Shown here: in pieces, positions 21,830 to 38,160 of the stretch
Position numbering within the stretch: the stretch's first letter is position 1
Layout: the number at the start of each line of letters is the position of its first letter
From: Dromiciops gliroides
Taxonomy: Eukaryota; Chordata; Mammalia; Microbiotheria; Microbiotheriidae
Length of the DNA stretch: 64,000 nucleotides
Direction: 5' to 3'
Assembly: GCF_019393635.1 (NCBI RefSeq)
Contig: NC_057863.1
Span: 2,501-66,500, forward strand
Program-made: the position numbers and the translations under genes
The notes under the pieces: generated by a model
Seen by the model: only the letters and a program-made list of their open reading frames with translations
Told to the model about the DNA's origin: nothing
The model's database searches: none

Positions 21830-24205
21830 GTTTATTTATTTATTTTTAATTTCCCTCATTACATGTAAATAAAACCAAATTTTTTTCACATTGATTTTTT
21901 AAAACTTTCTGTTCCAAATTTTCTTCCTCCTTCACTCCTCCCCACTCCCAAAGAAATCAAGCAAGTCAATATAAGTTATATAGGTGAAATCATGCAAAAC
22001 ATCTCCACATTAGTCAGGCTGTGAAAAAAAACAGACAAAATAACTTTAGAAAGAGGAACTAATAAAAAAAATTATACTTCAATTTGTATTCAGATACTAT
22101 CGGTTCTCTCTCTGTAGATGGATCGCATTTTTCATACATCCATCTGATAGCATCCTGCTCATCATTTCTTTCACAATTACTATTGCTAATTGTATTAACC
22201 TCCATCCTATTCCCTCTCCTTGATATTTACTCTATTTTCTATCTTCTTTCACCCCATCCCTCCTCAAAAGGGTTTTTGTTTTTACTGCCCCCTCCCCCAA
22301 TATGCCCTCCCTTTCTTTGCCTCTCCCCCCTTATCCCCTTCATCTCCCAATTTCCCACAGGGCAAGATATATTATTATACCCACTTGAGTGTGTGTCATT
22401 CCCTTTGAGTCAATTCTGATAAGAGTAAGGCTCACTCAGTCCCCCACTACTTCCCCATCTCCCCCCCCACACTCCATAAGCTTTTTGTTGTTTCTTTTAT
22501 GTGAGCTACTTTACCCCATTCCACCTCTCCCTTTCCCTTTCTTCCAGTGTACTCCTTTTACCCATAACTTTATTTTAAAGATGTCATCATGGGGCAGCTA
22601 GGTAACACAGTGGACAAAGCACCAGCTCTGGACACAGGAGGCCCCGAGCCCAAATCCAACCCCAAACATAAGCCAAACCACCCTGCCTGCCCCCCCACAC
22701 ACACACATACAAAGTATAAACAAAAAATTAAAGCTTTATAGATACCATCCCTTCATATTCAATTTACAACTGTGCCCTCTAAGTATATTCCTTTCAGCTG
22801 CCCTAATACTAAAAAAGTTCTTATGAGTTAGAAGTATCATCTTCCCATGTAGGAATGTGAACAGTTTAGCCTTTTAATATCCCTCATTATTTCTTTTTCC
22901 TGTTTACCTTTTTATGCTTCTCTAGGCTCTTGTATTTGAAAGTCAAATTTTCTATTCAGTTCAGGTCTTTTCATCACAAATGCCTGAAAGTCCTCTTTTT
23001 CATAGAAGTCCGATTTTCCCCTCTGAAAGATTATACTCAATTTTTCTGGGTAGGTGATTCTTGGTTGTAATCCCAGTTCCTTCCTTTGCCCTCCAGAATA
23101 TCATATTCCATGCCCTCAGATCTTTCATGTAGAAGCTTCTAGATCTTGTGTTATCCTGAATAGCTCCACAGTACTTGAATTCTTTTTTCTAGCTATGTGC
23201 AATATTTTCTCCTTGACCTAGCTCTAGAATTTGGCTATATTTTCCTGGAAGTTTTCCTTTTGGGATCTCTTTCTGGAGGTGATCAGTGGATTCTTTTAAT
23301 TTCTATTTTACCTTCTGCTTCTAAAATATCAGGGCAATTTTCCTTGTCAATTTCTTGGAAGATGATGTCTAAATTCTTTTTTTGATCATGGTTTTCAGGT
23401 AATCCAATGATTTTCAAATTCTCTCTCCAGGATTTATTTTCCAGGTTAGCTGTTTTTCCAAGGAGATATTTAATATTACCCTCCATTTTTTTTTATTCAT
23501 GTGGATTTGCTTTATTGTGTCTTGACTTCTTATAAAGTCATTGGCTTCTATTTGCTCTATCCTAATTCTTATGCAATGATTTTCATTGGAGAGTTTATGC
23601 ACCTCCTTTTCCATTTGGCCAATTTAGTTCTCAAGCTGTTGACTTTTTTTTTTCATGACCCTCCTGTATCACTCTCATTTCTCTTTCCATTTTTTCCTGT
23701 ACCTCTCTTACTTTATCTTCAAAGTCCTTTTTGAGTGCTTCCATGGCCTGAGACCAATTCATATTTTTCATGGAAGATTTGGATGTAGCAGCTTTCACTT
23801 TGTTATCTTCTTCTGAGGGTGTATTTTGATCTACCTTGTCACCAAAGAAACTTTCAGTCTGCTTCTTTTTCTGCCTGTTCATCTAGTTCACCTATTTCTT
23901 GGCTTTTAACTCCTTCTAAATGTGGAGCACTGCTTCCCAGACGCACCATCCCAAGGTTCAGGGGGTCCCAGGTGGAACGATTTAAAGAGAGGCTCATTCT
24001 CAGCCTGCCTCACCTGTAACCACAGGCCTTCTTGCTCTTTAACCCGGAAGCAGAAATCTGACTGAAATCTGATTCTCTGTGGTCCACAAACTTGGTGTGC
24101 TTGTGCCACTCCCCCACTTGGCTGCTGCCACTCAAGTCTGCTTCCTGAGCAACATCACAGTGCCCCCGCTTCTGTTCCAGCAGAGACCCACCACTATTTC
24201 ACCCA
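21830..24205 (-). mobile_element. Half-L1: 5' UTR, ORF1 and 3' end, ORF2 missing
   Basis: Read on the minus strand, a 5' UTR-like region (24,205 to about 23,885) leads to L1 ORF1. This has a coiled-coil part (NWSQAMEALKKDFEDKVREV), then YLLGKTANLENKSWRENLKI, IGLPENHDQKKNLDIIFQEI and a stop after RIH near 23,283. The C-terminal domain follows, then the linker. Near 22,150-22,080 it passes into L1 3' UTR without the roughly 3.5 kb of ORF2. A SINE sits inside at 22,591. This is the arrangement known as HAL1 (half-L1). Whether ORF2 was absent in the source or deleted afterwards cannot be told from one copy, but 60,879-63,202 has the same layout. Confidence 0.65.
22591..22710 (+). mobile_element. 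Diverged tRNA-derived SINE
   Basis: The head GGGGCAGCTAGGTAACACAG is clear, but the rest is heavily changed (CCCCGAGCCCAAATCCAACC). It is the most diverged copy of this family in the window. Confidence 0.75.
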
Positions 24206-25830
24206 GGAAAGCCCATCTCCCCAACCCCATAATCTCAATCCCATGCTTATTGCCCCTGGGTTCATACGCTGGGAGATGACTATTTGTTGTGTCTTATAAT
24301 AAAACTTCTAATTTACCTCCCATATTGGTGTCTAGACTTGAACCAATACCTGTTTGGGGCAGTCCTAGGTCCTCTACAGACTTAGCTGGGGAGGGAGAAG
24401 GATCAGAGAGAGGGAGAGGTCTTTTCTCTCCTTTCAGGAGGCTGGCCTTTGGGGATTTACAGAGGGTGAGGTCTCATAAGAATTGCTGAGACCCAGACCC
24501 AGCCTATAGGGGAGATACTCTAGCCTACAGAGAGAAGGCAGGATCAGGGAGGGTCAGGCTTGCAAATGAAGGTGGTCTGAAAAGACTACACCCTTCCTTC
24601 TCTTACTCCCCTTCTGCTTTCCACCCCCCCCCTGCCCCCAATCCTTCTACAGAGACCGAAGAAGCAGAATACGTTCACTCCTAGATAGGATGAGACCAGT
24701 CAGAGCCTCAATGACCCCTGAGACACAACTCTCCATCTAATTGGTATTCTGCCCCTCCCAGCATCCCCTCTCCCCAAATAACACACAAGCATCATCTAGA
24801 CAATAGACTGTCTGATCTAGGAGGAAGGGAAGATAGGGAAACTTGAAAGGGAGGGCTCTGGAATGGATCTGCCAGGGATTGACCAAAGGAACTCTGAGAC
24901 TGGGAGACAAAAGCCACTCTGGGATTTGGCCCCCTTGTAGGGCATCTGAGAACTCAGAAGTTGGGGCAGGCAAACAGGAGGGCTGATGCAGTGGAGCAGA
25001 GGTAAGGTCTGGGGGGTATAGCTCAGGAAGGTCAGGGACACTGGAGGGACAGAATTGTTCCAGGTGGACAGCTGAACCTGGAAAACAAGATGACTCTGAC
25101 TTGAGCTGTAAATAGGAGCCAATGAGGGCTCCTGGGAGCCTCTGGTAGTCCTCAGGCTTGGAGTCTCTCAAGGGAGCCAAAGGCCTGGGATCTGAGAGGG
25201 AACCAGCCAAAGAGCCACGAATTCAGATAAAGGGAGTCAAGAAAGAGCCTTGGTTCCTGCATCCAAGGAGGGGTTTGGGGACAGGAAGGTGGGACTTGTA
25301 GATCCTTACAGGGGGCCAGGTCTGAAGGCAGAACAACTGAATCTGTAACCAGGAGATGGGGGCAGGGGAAAAAGGACACCTGAATCCTGCTGGGAAGGCT
25401 TGAAGCCCGATAGCGGGATCCCTATGGGCAAAGTCTGAAGTTTGGGAAAGTATGACCCAATGGTAAATCTCAGGAGGGTCAGCCAGGAAATTTAGGAAAT
25501 GATTGGGAGCCTGAAAAAGATATAGGGGAGCTGGTCCAGTAGCCAGGCCTAGAAGGGAGGCGTGCTTCTGGCAGACCTAGAGGAATAACAAGACCCAATG
25601 GCAAGGACATCCAGCAAAAGAAAAGATCTGTGTGGGGGCCCTGCCTCAGACCTACCTGAGATCTACAAGCACAGAGCTGGCTTCTGGAAGGCAGAGTGAT
25701 CACAGTTCCAAGACTTCCAGCTTCCCATCAGCCCACGCTGGAAGACTCTTCCTAGTCCCAAGAGCACTGCCCTATCCAGCTCCTAAGGCACTCATGAGGG
25801 TTGAGCCCTTTCCTCCAATCACACCCATTA
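24205..25830 (-). promoter_or_regulatory. Second copy of the A1 promoter block
   Basis: This repeats 14,930-16,510 at about 90% by eye. The noncoding-exon donor is kept (exon end 25656, then GTAGGTCTGAG), but the ETS core seen at 16,406 reads ACTTCCAG here. The coding leader exon found at 14,656 in A1 is missing, because the half-L1 at 21,830-24,205 occupies that place. It could act as a second, distal promoter for A1 by splicing to 14,700. That is inference only. Confidence 0.5.
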
Positions 25831-26475
25831 TTTCAGCCTGTCCTTTTTTGTGTTCTGCTGCTCCAAAAATTCTCCTACGGAATTATTTGAAGGTATTTGG
25901 AGGGGTTTTGGGGAGAGGTCAGGGAAGTAACTGCCTTTCCTCCACTATCTTGATACCACCTTTTCTTTTTTTTAAGGGTTGGTATGTTAAGGAAACTGAA
26001 ATAATGAAAACACTTCTGTAATTTATATTTTACTAAGGGATTTAGCACCTTATTTAACAGTTTCTTTTTTAGTTTGGATTCTCTGATAGATTTCAGATTG
26101 CTTTTCACAAAAATTCTTCCCAATATTATTACATTTTGGGGACTTTTCTGCATTATTCTGTGATGGGAAACAAAGGATGACCTGTAGTTGAGGACCTTGC
26201 TATATCCATTATAATCATATTCTCAATATGAATTCTCTGTTAATTCAGTTTTAGGCCAGAGCAAAATGCCTTCTCACAATCACATTTCTATCTGTTATGA
26301 ATTCTCCAGGATGTAACAACTTAGGTTCTCTAAGGGGCTCTCTATATTGATTATATTAATAATGTTTATCTCTCCCATATGAGTTTGCTAATAATGTAAA
26401 AAAATTACTGTTATGCATTCTCTTGTGTTGTCTAAGGTCTGGTCTCTGACTGAAGGACTTCTCACAGTTAGAATA
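25831..26475 (-). other. Gene B 3' flank with decayed finger remnants
   Basis: Right after the gene B stop the same frame continues as a worn finger (NCEKSFSQRPDLRQHKRMH). Weaker finger-like pieces follow to about 26,040 (words like CAGAGAATTCATA on the minus strand). So the array was once longer. I find no clear AATAAA on the minus strand close by. Confidence 0.6.
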
Positions 26476-29097
<2,622 letters not shown>

Positions 29098-29274
29098 TTA
29101 CTTAGGCCTGTATTTTGTCTCCACCAAAAAGAAATGTTGTCAAAAAGTAAAGGGCAAAACAAATACTACTATCACCTTATGGTTATATAGCCATTTCTAC
29201 TTTAAGAAAACCTTTCAAGTTGATCTTCACAACAATCTTGTGATGTAGGGAAGTTATTAAATTTTCTAAATGAC

Positions 29275-29415
29275 AAAAGAAGCAGTTAGATGGCCAACTA
29301 GAAAGAGGCCTCAAGAAGGAGTGACAAAGACTCCTGGGTTAGGTGCTTACTAGCTACGTGAGCCTGGAACACTCATTCAACTTCTTCATGTCCCAGTTTT
29401 CTCATTTACAAAAAG
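29275..29415 (+). mobile_element. MIR-like SINE remnant
   Basis: GCAGTTAGATGGCCAACTAG, GGTGCTTACTAGCTACGTGA and CAGTTTTCTCATTTACAAAA fit a worn MIR-class SINE. Confidence 0.5.
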
Positions 29416-29439
29416 AGGGAGTGAATTCTAAAAATCAGT

Positions 29440-29830
29440 TTTAAACTCTACCAATAAAGTGGCTAAAATAAGTATACCCTTTGACTCAGAGTTTTGCCAA
29501 CCATGTGCTCAGAGGAAGGGAAGAGGAGGAGGGGGACAAGGGGGAAGAGAGAGCAGAAGAAGAGAAAGAGGGGGAGGAAGAAGAGGAAGAGGAGGAGGAG
29601 GAAATGGCTAGACAAAATTCTAGTACATAAATATAATGAGAAATTACTGTGCTGTAAGAAATGACAGATATGACAAATACAGAGAAGCACAGAAACACAT
29701 ACATGAACTGATACAAAGTGAAGTAAATAAAACCAATAAGACCATATCCACAATAACTAAACCAATGTAAATGAAAACCACCACAAATACATGTCCCCCA
29801 ATGAATGTTGCCAAATTTCAAAGAAACTTG
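29440..29830 (+). mobile_element. Old L1 3' fragment with a GA-rich insert
   Basis: ATGGCTAGACAAAATTCTAG, GTGCTGTAAGAAATGACAG and TACAAAGTGAAGTAAATAAA match the ends of L1 ORF2 in worn form. A purine-rich run (GAGGAGGGGGACAAGG and similar) fills 29,515-29,602. Confidence 0.6.
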
Positions 29831-30571
29831 TCTTCAAAAAAATGTATATGAGGAGACAACTTTCCCCAACTTCCCTCTCTTTATTATTCAGTCTATCTTT
29901 ATCTATTCCTCCAGTAGTCCCTACCCTCCTGTCTAGCAATATGGCTAGATAACTGCTATCTTTCAAAAAAAATTACAGTCCCCTATCTTCCTCAGGATCT
30001 TGTCCTATACACCTCCTCCTTTCTCAAAAAAATTCCTAGCAAAAGACATCTATAACTTCTGGTATTGGAGGATTTTCAGGGGAATTCTATCAGACTTTCA
30101 AAGAGCAATTAATATCAATACAAATTATTGTCAAAAACCTTGAGAAAGGAAGCACCTACTAGGTTCTTTTTGTAAGACAAAATATATATTATATAACACA
30201 TACATAAAACTGAACCAGGAAAGAATAAAAATAAAATTAATAGCAATCCAACAACTTTAAATAAAATCCTGTCATACTATAGTAATTCACCTAAGAATCT
30301 GTCCATTATGACCAATTTGAATGTATAACAATACTACAAGGCTGATTCAACATTAGGAAAACAATCAACATAATTACATTAGAAATAAAAACATCTAAAA
30401 TAACATAATTTCAACAGATGTGGGGAAAGATGTGACAAAGTAAAATTCTTATGAGAAAATATAGGTATTGAATGACCTTAAAGAGTATTATGACACTTTT
30501 TTAAAAAGTCACAAAAAATATTTATCTAAAATGAAAAGCAAGCATGATATACAATGGGATGCACTAGAAGT

Positions 30572-30815
30572 TGCTGTTGTTGTCCAGTTGTGACCCCACT
30601 TAGGATTTTCCTGGCAAAAGTACTAGAGTGATTTGGCATTTTCTCCCCCAGCTCATTTTACTCATAAGGAAATGTAGGCAAACAGGGTGAAGTGACTTGC
30701 CCAAGGTCACACAGGTAGTAAGTATCTGAGGCTACATTTGAATTCAGGAAGAGCAAACTTCCTGACTCCAGGCCACACACTTTATCCACTACACATCACC
30801 TAACTGCTCATACAC
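30572..30815 (-). mobile_element. MAR1-like CORE-SINE, antisense
   Basis: On the plus strand the reversed pattern is clear: TTGTCCAGTTGTGACCCCAC, GGATTTTCCTGGCAAAAGTA, TGACTTGCCCAAGGTCACAC and ACTTTATCCACTACACATCA. Confidence 0.75.
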
Positions 30816-31531
30816 TAGAAGTTTTCTCAATAAACATAGGAGTAAAGCAAGGATACCCACTCTCTCATCTATTATTTTATATAGTTCTAGAAATATTATC
30901 AATAGCATGATAAAGAACCTAAAGTTGTAAATATAGAAAAAGAGGAGATAAAACTATTTCCTGATGGTCTACATAGAAAATCCTAGGAAACTGAGAAAAA
31001 TGCTGAGATACTTAATGGCTTTAGCAACATTTTATACTACAAAATAAACCCATAAAAAACAAAAGCATTACTATACAATGACAAAATCCAAGTGGCCATT
31101 AAAAAAGAGAAATACCATTCCAAATAATTACAAAACACATCAAACATTTGGGGACTGATGTAGCAAAGCACCAAAAATACTTGAATACATTCCATTAAAA
31201 AGTGGTCCTTAAAGAATTAAATGACAACTGTAATAGCTAAAGGAACATTAAGTGCACATAACTGGGCCAGGCCAATATAATAAAAATGACAACACTACCA
31301 AAGTTCATCTATAGTTTAAATGTTATACTAATCAAATTATTAAAGGCATATTTTATACAGTTTCATAAAATAATAACAAAATTCAATGGGAAAAATAAAA
31401 TATCTAGAATATCAAGGGAAATGATGAAAATAGGTAGATAGAAAGGAAGAATAGCACTTCTAGAACTCAAACAATATTATAAAGCATTAGTAATCAAAAC
31501 CACCTGGTACTGGTGAAAAAATAGGTAGATT

Positions 31532-31688
31532 GGAACAGCTAGGTGGCACATTGGATAAAGTACCAGCCCTAGATTCAGGAGGACCTAATTCAAATCCAGA
31601 TCAAACACTTGACAGTTACTAGTTGTGTGACCTTGGGGAAATCACTTAACCCTCATTGCCCGACAAAAACAAAATAAAACAAAAAAAC
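31532..31688 (+). mobile_element. tRNA-derived SINE
   Basis: The body is slightly diverged (GGAACAGCTAGGTGGCACAT) and the tail is A-rich. AGGTAGATT occurs just before (31,523) and just after (31,690) as a target duplication. Confidence 0.9.
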
Positions 31689-32236
31689 AGGTAGATTAAT
31701 GAAACAGGGAGAATCAGAAACAAAGGAAGTCAACAAACCAGTGTTTGATAAACCTTAAAACATAAACTTAGAAAAGAACTGATTTGATATGAACTGCTGG
31801 GAAAATTGAAAAGCAGTCTGGCAGAAAGTAGGCTTAGACCAATACCTTGCACTGTTTTCCTCAATATAGTTTAAATGTGTATCTTAATATTAAATAGCAT
31901 ACTATTAAAAATTACATCATTTAATTTTCACTTATGTTTCAAAGCTGTAAGAAATACATTCTTAACCAAATAAGGGATAGAAACAACTGAGTAAGTGAGT
32001 AAATGAATGAATCAACTAAGTGTTTATTAAGTGCTTACTATATACAAAGAACCATGATAAACACTGGAGATACAAATAGAAAAGGAAGACAGTCTCTGAT
32101 CTCAAAGACCTTATATTCTAATGGGGAAGATGATAAATATGGAAGAATTCAGCCACAAGTAGGATGGATGTTACAACTGTAAAAGATTAAATACATAATT
32201 CTGATTACATGAAAGTGAAAGTCAGCACAAACATAA

Positions 32237-32386
32237 TTTTTTTTTTTTTGGTGAGGCAATTGGAGGTGAAGTGACTTGCCCAAGGTCACATAGCTAGTAA
32301 ATGTTAAGTGTCTGAAGCTGGCTTTGAACTCAGGTCCTCCTGACTCCAGGGCCAGTGCTCTATCCACTGCTCCACATAGCTGCCCC
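32237..32386 (-). mobile_element. tRNA-derived SINE, antisense
   Basis: It has a poly-T start and the complement of the SINE head at its end (CACATAGCTGCCCC). The direct repeat ACAAACATAATT flanks it (about 32,227 and 32,386). Confidence 0.93.
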
Positions 32387-32691
32387 ACAAACATAATTAA
32401 TGCACTTATGCTAAGAAGGCAAATGTTCTACTGGAAAATATTTGTATCAAATTTCACTGATAAGGCAAAAAGATATATAAACAATTAGTGGGGAATTACT
32501 TTTATTCATATATGTATATATACATACATATTTATTCATCTATATGTGTATATATATGATGACACATGTATATATTTACATATCTAGAACTAAAAGCTAT
32601 TCTCCACTAGATAAGTGGTCAAAGGATATAAAGAAGCAGTTCCACAAGGAAGAATTGCATGCTATTAACAACCATATGAATAGACACTCCA

Positions 32692-32845
32692 GGGGCAGCT
32701 AGGTGGTGCAGTGGATAAAGCACCGGCCCTGGATTCAGGAGGACCTGAGTTCAAATCCAGCCTCAGACACTTGACTCTTACTAGCTGTGTGACCCTGGGC
32801 AAGTCACTTCACCCCAATTGCCTCACCAAAAAAAAATAAATAAAA
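32692..32845 (+). mobile_element. tRNA-derived SINE
   Basis: A full, little-diverged SINE with AATAGACACTC on both sides (about 32,679 and 32,845). It splits L1 ORF2 sequence. Confidence 0.93.
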
Positions 32846-33866
32846 TAGACACTCTGAATCACTAATAATAAAATATGCAAATCAAAATAACTCTAAGGTC
32901 TTACCTCATACACTATAAATTGGAAAAAATTAAAGCATGTGGGAATTGTAAATATTGACACAGGGTTTGAGGGAAAACAGGCACATCCATTATTGTTGGT
33001 GGAGCTATGAAATGGTACAACCATTTTGGAAAGCAATTTGAATTTATGCAAATGAAGTCACTAAAGTGTCCGTGCCCTTGAACCCAGAGATTCCACTACT
33101 AAGCTTATGTTCAGAGGAAGCCACCAATAAGAATAAAATCCCTTTATACAACAAAGGAATTACAGTTGCACTTTTGGGGATAGCAATGAATTAGAAACAA
33201 TGTAGATTCCCATTGGTTGGGGAACAGCTAAATGAATTGTGGTACATGAATATAGTGGAATGTTACTATACTGTAAGAAATGATAAATGTGATGAATACA
33301 TGGGAGTGTGAAAAGTTTTATATGAGCTGAATATACACAATAACCACAACAATATAAATAAAAAGAACAATCATGAAAAAAGATTGTGACAAGGTTTCAA
33401 AACTATCAAGAACAAGCATGGCTCAAAGGAAGGGATGGGAGAAATCATGCCACCCTAGCCCTCTGAAGCAGTGGGAGGTCTACAAGTACTTTGCACTGAA
33501 CATACCTTGAGATATTTCCAATATATTGATAAGTTTGCCTGATTTTTTATTTTTCCCTCTACTTTCCTTTTTTGGGTTTTTTTTTTTTTGGCTTCAAAGA
33601 GATAGTTCTTTTGGAGGGGAAAGGAAGCAGGGAAGAATTAACAGAAGTAAAAAAATGGAAGACATCCATAAGAATATATGTGTTAAAAATCTGAATGTTA
33701 CAAAATTACAAAGAAAAAGCAGATCTCCAAAGAACTCTTTTCAGGGGTGAGAGACCTTGAGTAACATTTACTGCATATATTTAGAGACTTTTTTGTTACA
33801 CTAACCAGTTATGTTGCTGTTTTTTGCCTCTATTTCTTTTTTTTGCCTCTAGAAATATTTATTATT

Positions 33867-34172
33867 GGGGCAGCTATGTGGCGCAGTGGATAAAGCACCG
33901 GCCCTGGATTCAGGAGTTCCTGAGTTCAAATCCGGCCTCAGACACTTAACACTTACTAGCTGTGTGACCCTGGGCAAGTCACTTAACCCCATTGCCCCAT
34001 TAAAAAAAAAAAAGGAATTTAGGGGCAGCTAGGTGGCGCGGTGGAAAAAGCACCGGCCTTGGATTCAGGAGTTCCTGAGTTCAAATCCGGCCTCAGACAC
34101 TTGACACTTACTAGCTGTGTGACCCTGGGCAAGTCACTTAACCCCCATTGCCCTGCAAAAAAAAAAAAAAAA
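33867..34172 (+). mobile_element. Two SINEs in tandem inside one outer target duplication
   Basis: One SINE covers 33,867-34,014 and a second covers 34,021-34,172. They are joined by A11 and GGAATTTA. The repeat AGAAATATTTATTATT lies before the first (about 33,851) and after the second (about 34,172). There is no such repeat between them, so one SINE inserted into the tail of the other. Confidence 0.9.
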
Positions 34173-34189
34173 AGAAATATTTATTATTT

Positions 34190-34930
34190 GTTATATGAGG
34201 GAGAGAATAGTGGGGGGGAATATGATGTTATGACAAGGACATTAATGAAGCCTCTGTAAGAAGAAAGAGAATCAAATAAGAGCAATTGCAGTGTAATGAC
34301 CAAAGCTTGTGCTCAAAGTGGACAGATGAGAATTCAGTCTACCTTCCTTTGTGGCAGAGGTTCGGGGAGATGATTGTAGAATGGTAGGCTTTGTAGATGT
34401 GCTGGTTAATTTTTCTGAATTCTTTCTTCCTCCTCTAAAAAAGAATTCTTTGCTATCAGAGGTGACCCTCGGGGACACAAGACAGACTGGAAAAACTGCA
34501 AGGCCTCCTCTTGCTGAGAAGTGTGTCCCAGAGGCAGATGTCCAAGGCATGTCCAAAACACAGCTCATTCCCTTTCCCCTCCAACCTTCCTTTCCTGTCC
34601 CAGGCACCGTCACTGATCCCACTTCCTAGGTCAGTAACCTGGACATTGTCCTCCACTCCTTACTCTGTCTCCCCCCACAGGTGGCTGCCATTTTTACCTC
34701 CACTACATCTCCACCTGACCCATTCTCATCCCTCAAAGCCTTTCACCTGGATCACTGCAGCAGCTGATTCAGGGGTCTCTCTGCTACCTTGCCTTAAGCT
34801 CAGATCTGACCATCTCACTCTAAACCCCATCTCTAGACTCAATGAACAGGGGTTAGTCCCCTGTTTAGCTTTTCATTCTTTTCAAAAGTAGACTGGACAT
34901 CACTTCCCCTTCTGCATAAGCTGGCTATCC
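34190..34930 (+). mobile_element. Intronic stretch with L2-like remnant
   Basis: From about 34,555 the pyrimidine-rich run (CCTTTCCTGTCCCAGGCACC, CCCACAGGTGGCTGCCATTT, TTTCACCTGGATCACTGCAG) resembles L2 reverse-transcriptase remnants such as those at 7,100. The first 360 bases hold nothing I recognise. Confidence 0.4.
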
Positions 34931-35474
34931 TTATGCTCCTCCCACACATCAAGCTAATTTGGAATTGATTTGTTTCAAAATATGATGTGGACAGAAATAT
35001 TTTGAAAATTAAAAAACCTTATCACAAAGAGAACTAGAAGTGATGTAGGATGACAATGGCAGAAATTGACTGCACATAAGCAAACTGAGACAGAACCAAG
35101 AAAGAGCTTGCTTGTTGTAATTCTGTTTGAATGAAGAAATCATCAAGACAGACAGGTGAAGCAGAGGATGGACAGTAATAATTTACAGGGGAGAAAAGAG
35201 AGACAGACAGACAGGGAGAAGAAGAGACAGACAGAGAGCAGGGCTAGGATGAGGAAGGCGGTGGAATACTCTGCCACTTACTATTCACCCACGTGACTTT
35301 GGCTTAGTCATTACATTCTTTGGGCCTCAGGTTTCCCCCTCTGTAAAACATGGGCACTGAAGAACCAGATTTGTCCTGGGAAAAGACCAGGCTCCCTGAA
35401 GGAAGTCACCCTACACAGCCTTAGCTCTTCTCCACAGGCCAGGGCCCTTCGAGGTTAGCTCCCTGTCCAACACT

Positions 35475-35690
35475 GCACAGAACAGTACAGTGGGTAGAGG
35501 GCTGGACCTGGGAGTCATGAAGACCCAAACTCAAATACAGCATCAGACACTCACTTGCTGTCTAGCCCTGGACAAGTGACTTAACCCACATCAGCATGGG
35601 AAGATAACTGTATCTCCCAGGGTTGTTGTGAAGACTGTAAAGTGGTAATACCAGTAACTTGCTTTAAAAGCCTCCAAACATTGGCTATCG
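35475..35690 (+). mobile_element. MIR-like SINE
   Basis: GTACAGTGGGTAGAGGGCTG, GGACCTGGGAGTCATGAAGA and TCAGACACTCACTTGCTGTC fit MIR. Further MIR-like words (GGTTTCCCCCTCTGTAAAAC) lie at 35,325-35,350. Confidence 0.6.
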
Positions 35691-35756
35691 TTATCATCAA
35701 TGACCCAAATGACGGGATTTTGACATGTCTGATCTGCCTGATGGTCACTCACTCAC

Positions 35757-35852
35757 CTAGACAGCTGTCACCTGGGACTTCTCTCTCCAACATCCGAGGT
35801 GCTTCCCCTCGTTCCAACTGATGGATCACATCTGGCTTGGAAATGGCAAGTC
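35757..35852 (-). CDS. Gene B, second KRAB exon (B/b type)
   Basis: Exactly 96 bp. The acceptor CCAATGAGTAG ends at 35853 and the donor GTGAGTGAGT starts at 35756. In phase 1 it reads (G)LAISKPDVIHQLERGEAP, RMLEREVPGDSCL, close to the consensus KRAB-B box (KPDVIxxLExGEEPWxxE). It lies 484 bp after the KRAB-A exon in transcript order and joins in phase to the finger exon at 29051 to give DSCL-DSEARP. Confidence 0.92.
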
Positions 35853-36204
35853 CTACTCATTGGAAAAGGAATTGTGCTGGGGACAGAGAGCGCCCTCTGC
35901 AAACCCTGAGCTCCATCCCAGCCCCTCTGAGAAAAAGGTCTCAATTACCACCAAGGCCCCCTGAAGGAGGCTCTGTATTATGTTCCCAGGAATTAGGGGG
36001 AATGGGTCCCAAAATGCATCAGTCAGTTGGCCTCATGCCCTCGAAGAGGCAGAACACTTTTCTTGTTTCCTGTTCATCTTCACATTGGGACTTTAGGGGA
36101 GAGTCTTGGACCGAAGGACACAGGGATTGGGGGAACCCAAGCCCCAGGGATGACACTATTAAGCTCCCAGTTTCCCAAACACTTTCTGTAGAATGTCAGA
36201 CATC

Positions 36205-37737
<1,533 letters not shown>

Positions 37738-38160
37738 GATCAAACATGAACTGATGAAGTGAACAGAACCAGGAGAACATTGTACACAGTGACAGAATAC
37801 TGTTTGATGAAGAACTGTGAATGACTTAACTATTCTCAGCAATATAATGATCCCAGACAATCCCAAAGACTAATGATGAAACATATTATCTGTCTTCAGA
37901 GAAAGAAGTGATGTGGATTGAATACAGACTGAAGCATGCTATTTTTCACTTCTTTCATTTCTTTATTCGTCTTCTTGTACAAAATGACTAATATGGAAAT
38001 GTTTTACATGATTGCACATGTATAACAGATATCTGATTGCTTACTGTCTCAGGGGGAGAAGAGGAGCCAGAGAAGGATAGAATTTGCAACTCAAAATTTT
38101 AAATAAAAATGCTTAAAATAAATGGATGCATGGATGGATGGGATGGATAGATGGATGGGG
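37738..38160 (+). mobile_element. L1 3' UTR fragment with GGAT repeats
   Basis: GAAGTGAACAGAACCAGGAG, ATTCTCAGCAATATAATGAT and AACAGATATCTGATTGCTTA are L1 3' end words. The tail AAATAAAAATGCTTAAAATA is followed by about nine GGAT-type units (38,122-38,160). Confidence 0.8.

Larger units (their letters stand above)
29960..33780 (+). mobile_element. Old L1, ORF2 to 3' UTR, with several insertions
   Basis: Worn ORF2 sequence runs from reverse-transcriptase pieces (AGGAGTAAAGCAAGGATACC near 30,838, the KQGCPLSP motif region) to the C-terminus (about 32,590-33,300, with GAACAGCTAAATGAATTGTG). The 3' UTR continues to about 33,780. It is more diverged than the other L1s and full of small gaps. A MAR1 (30,572) and three SINEs (31,532; 32,237; 32,692) split it. 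It lies in the intron between the KRAB and finger exons of gene B. Confidence 0.75.
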
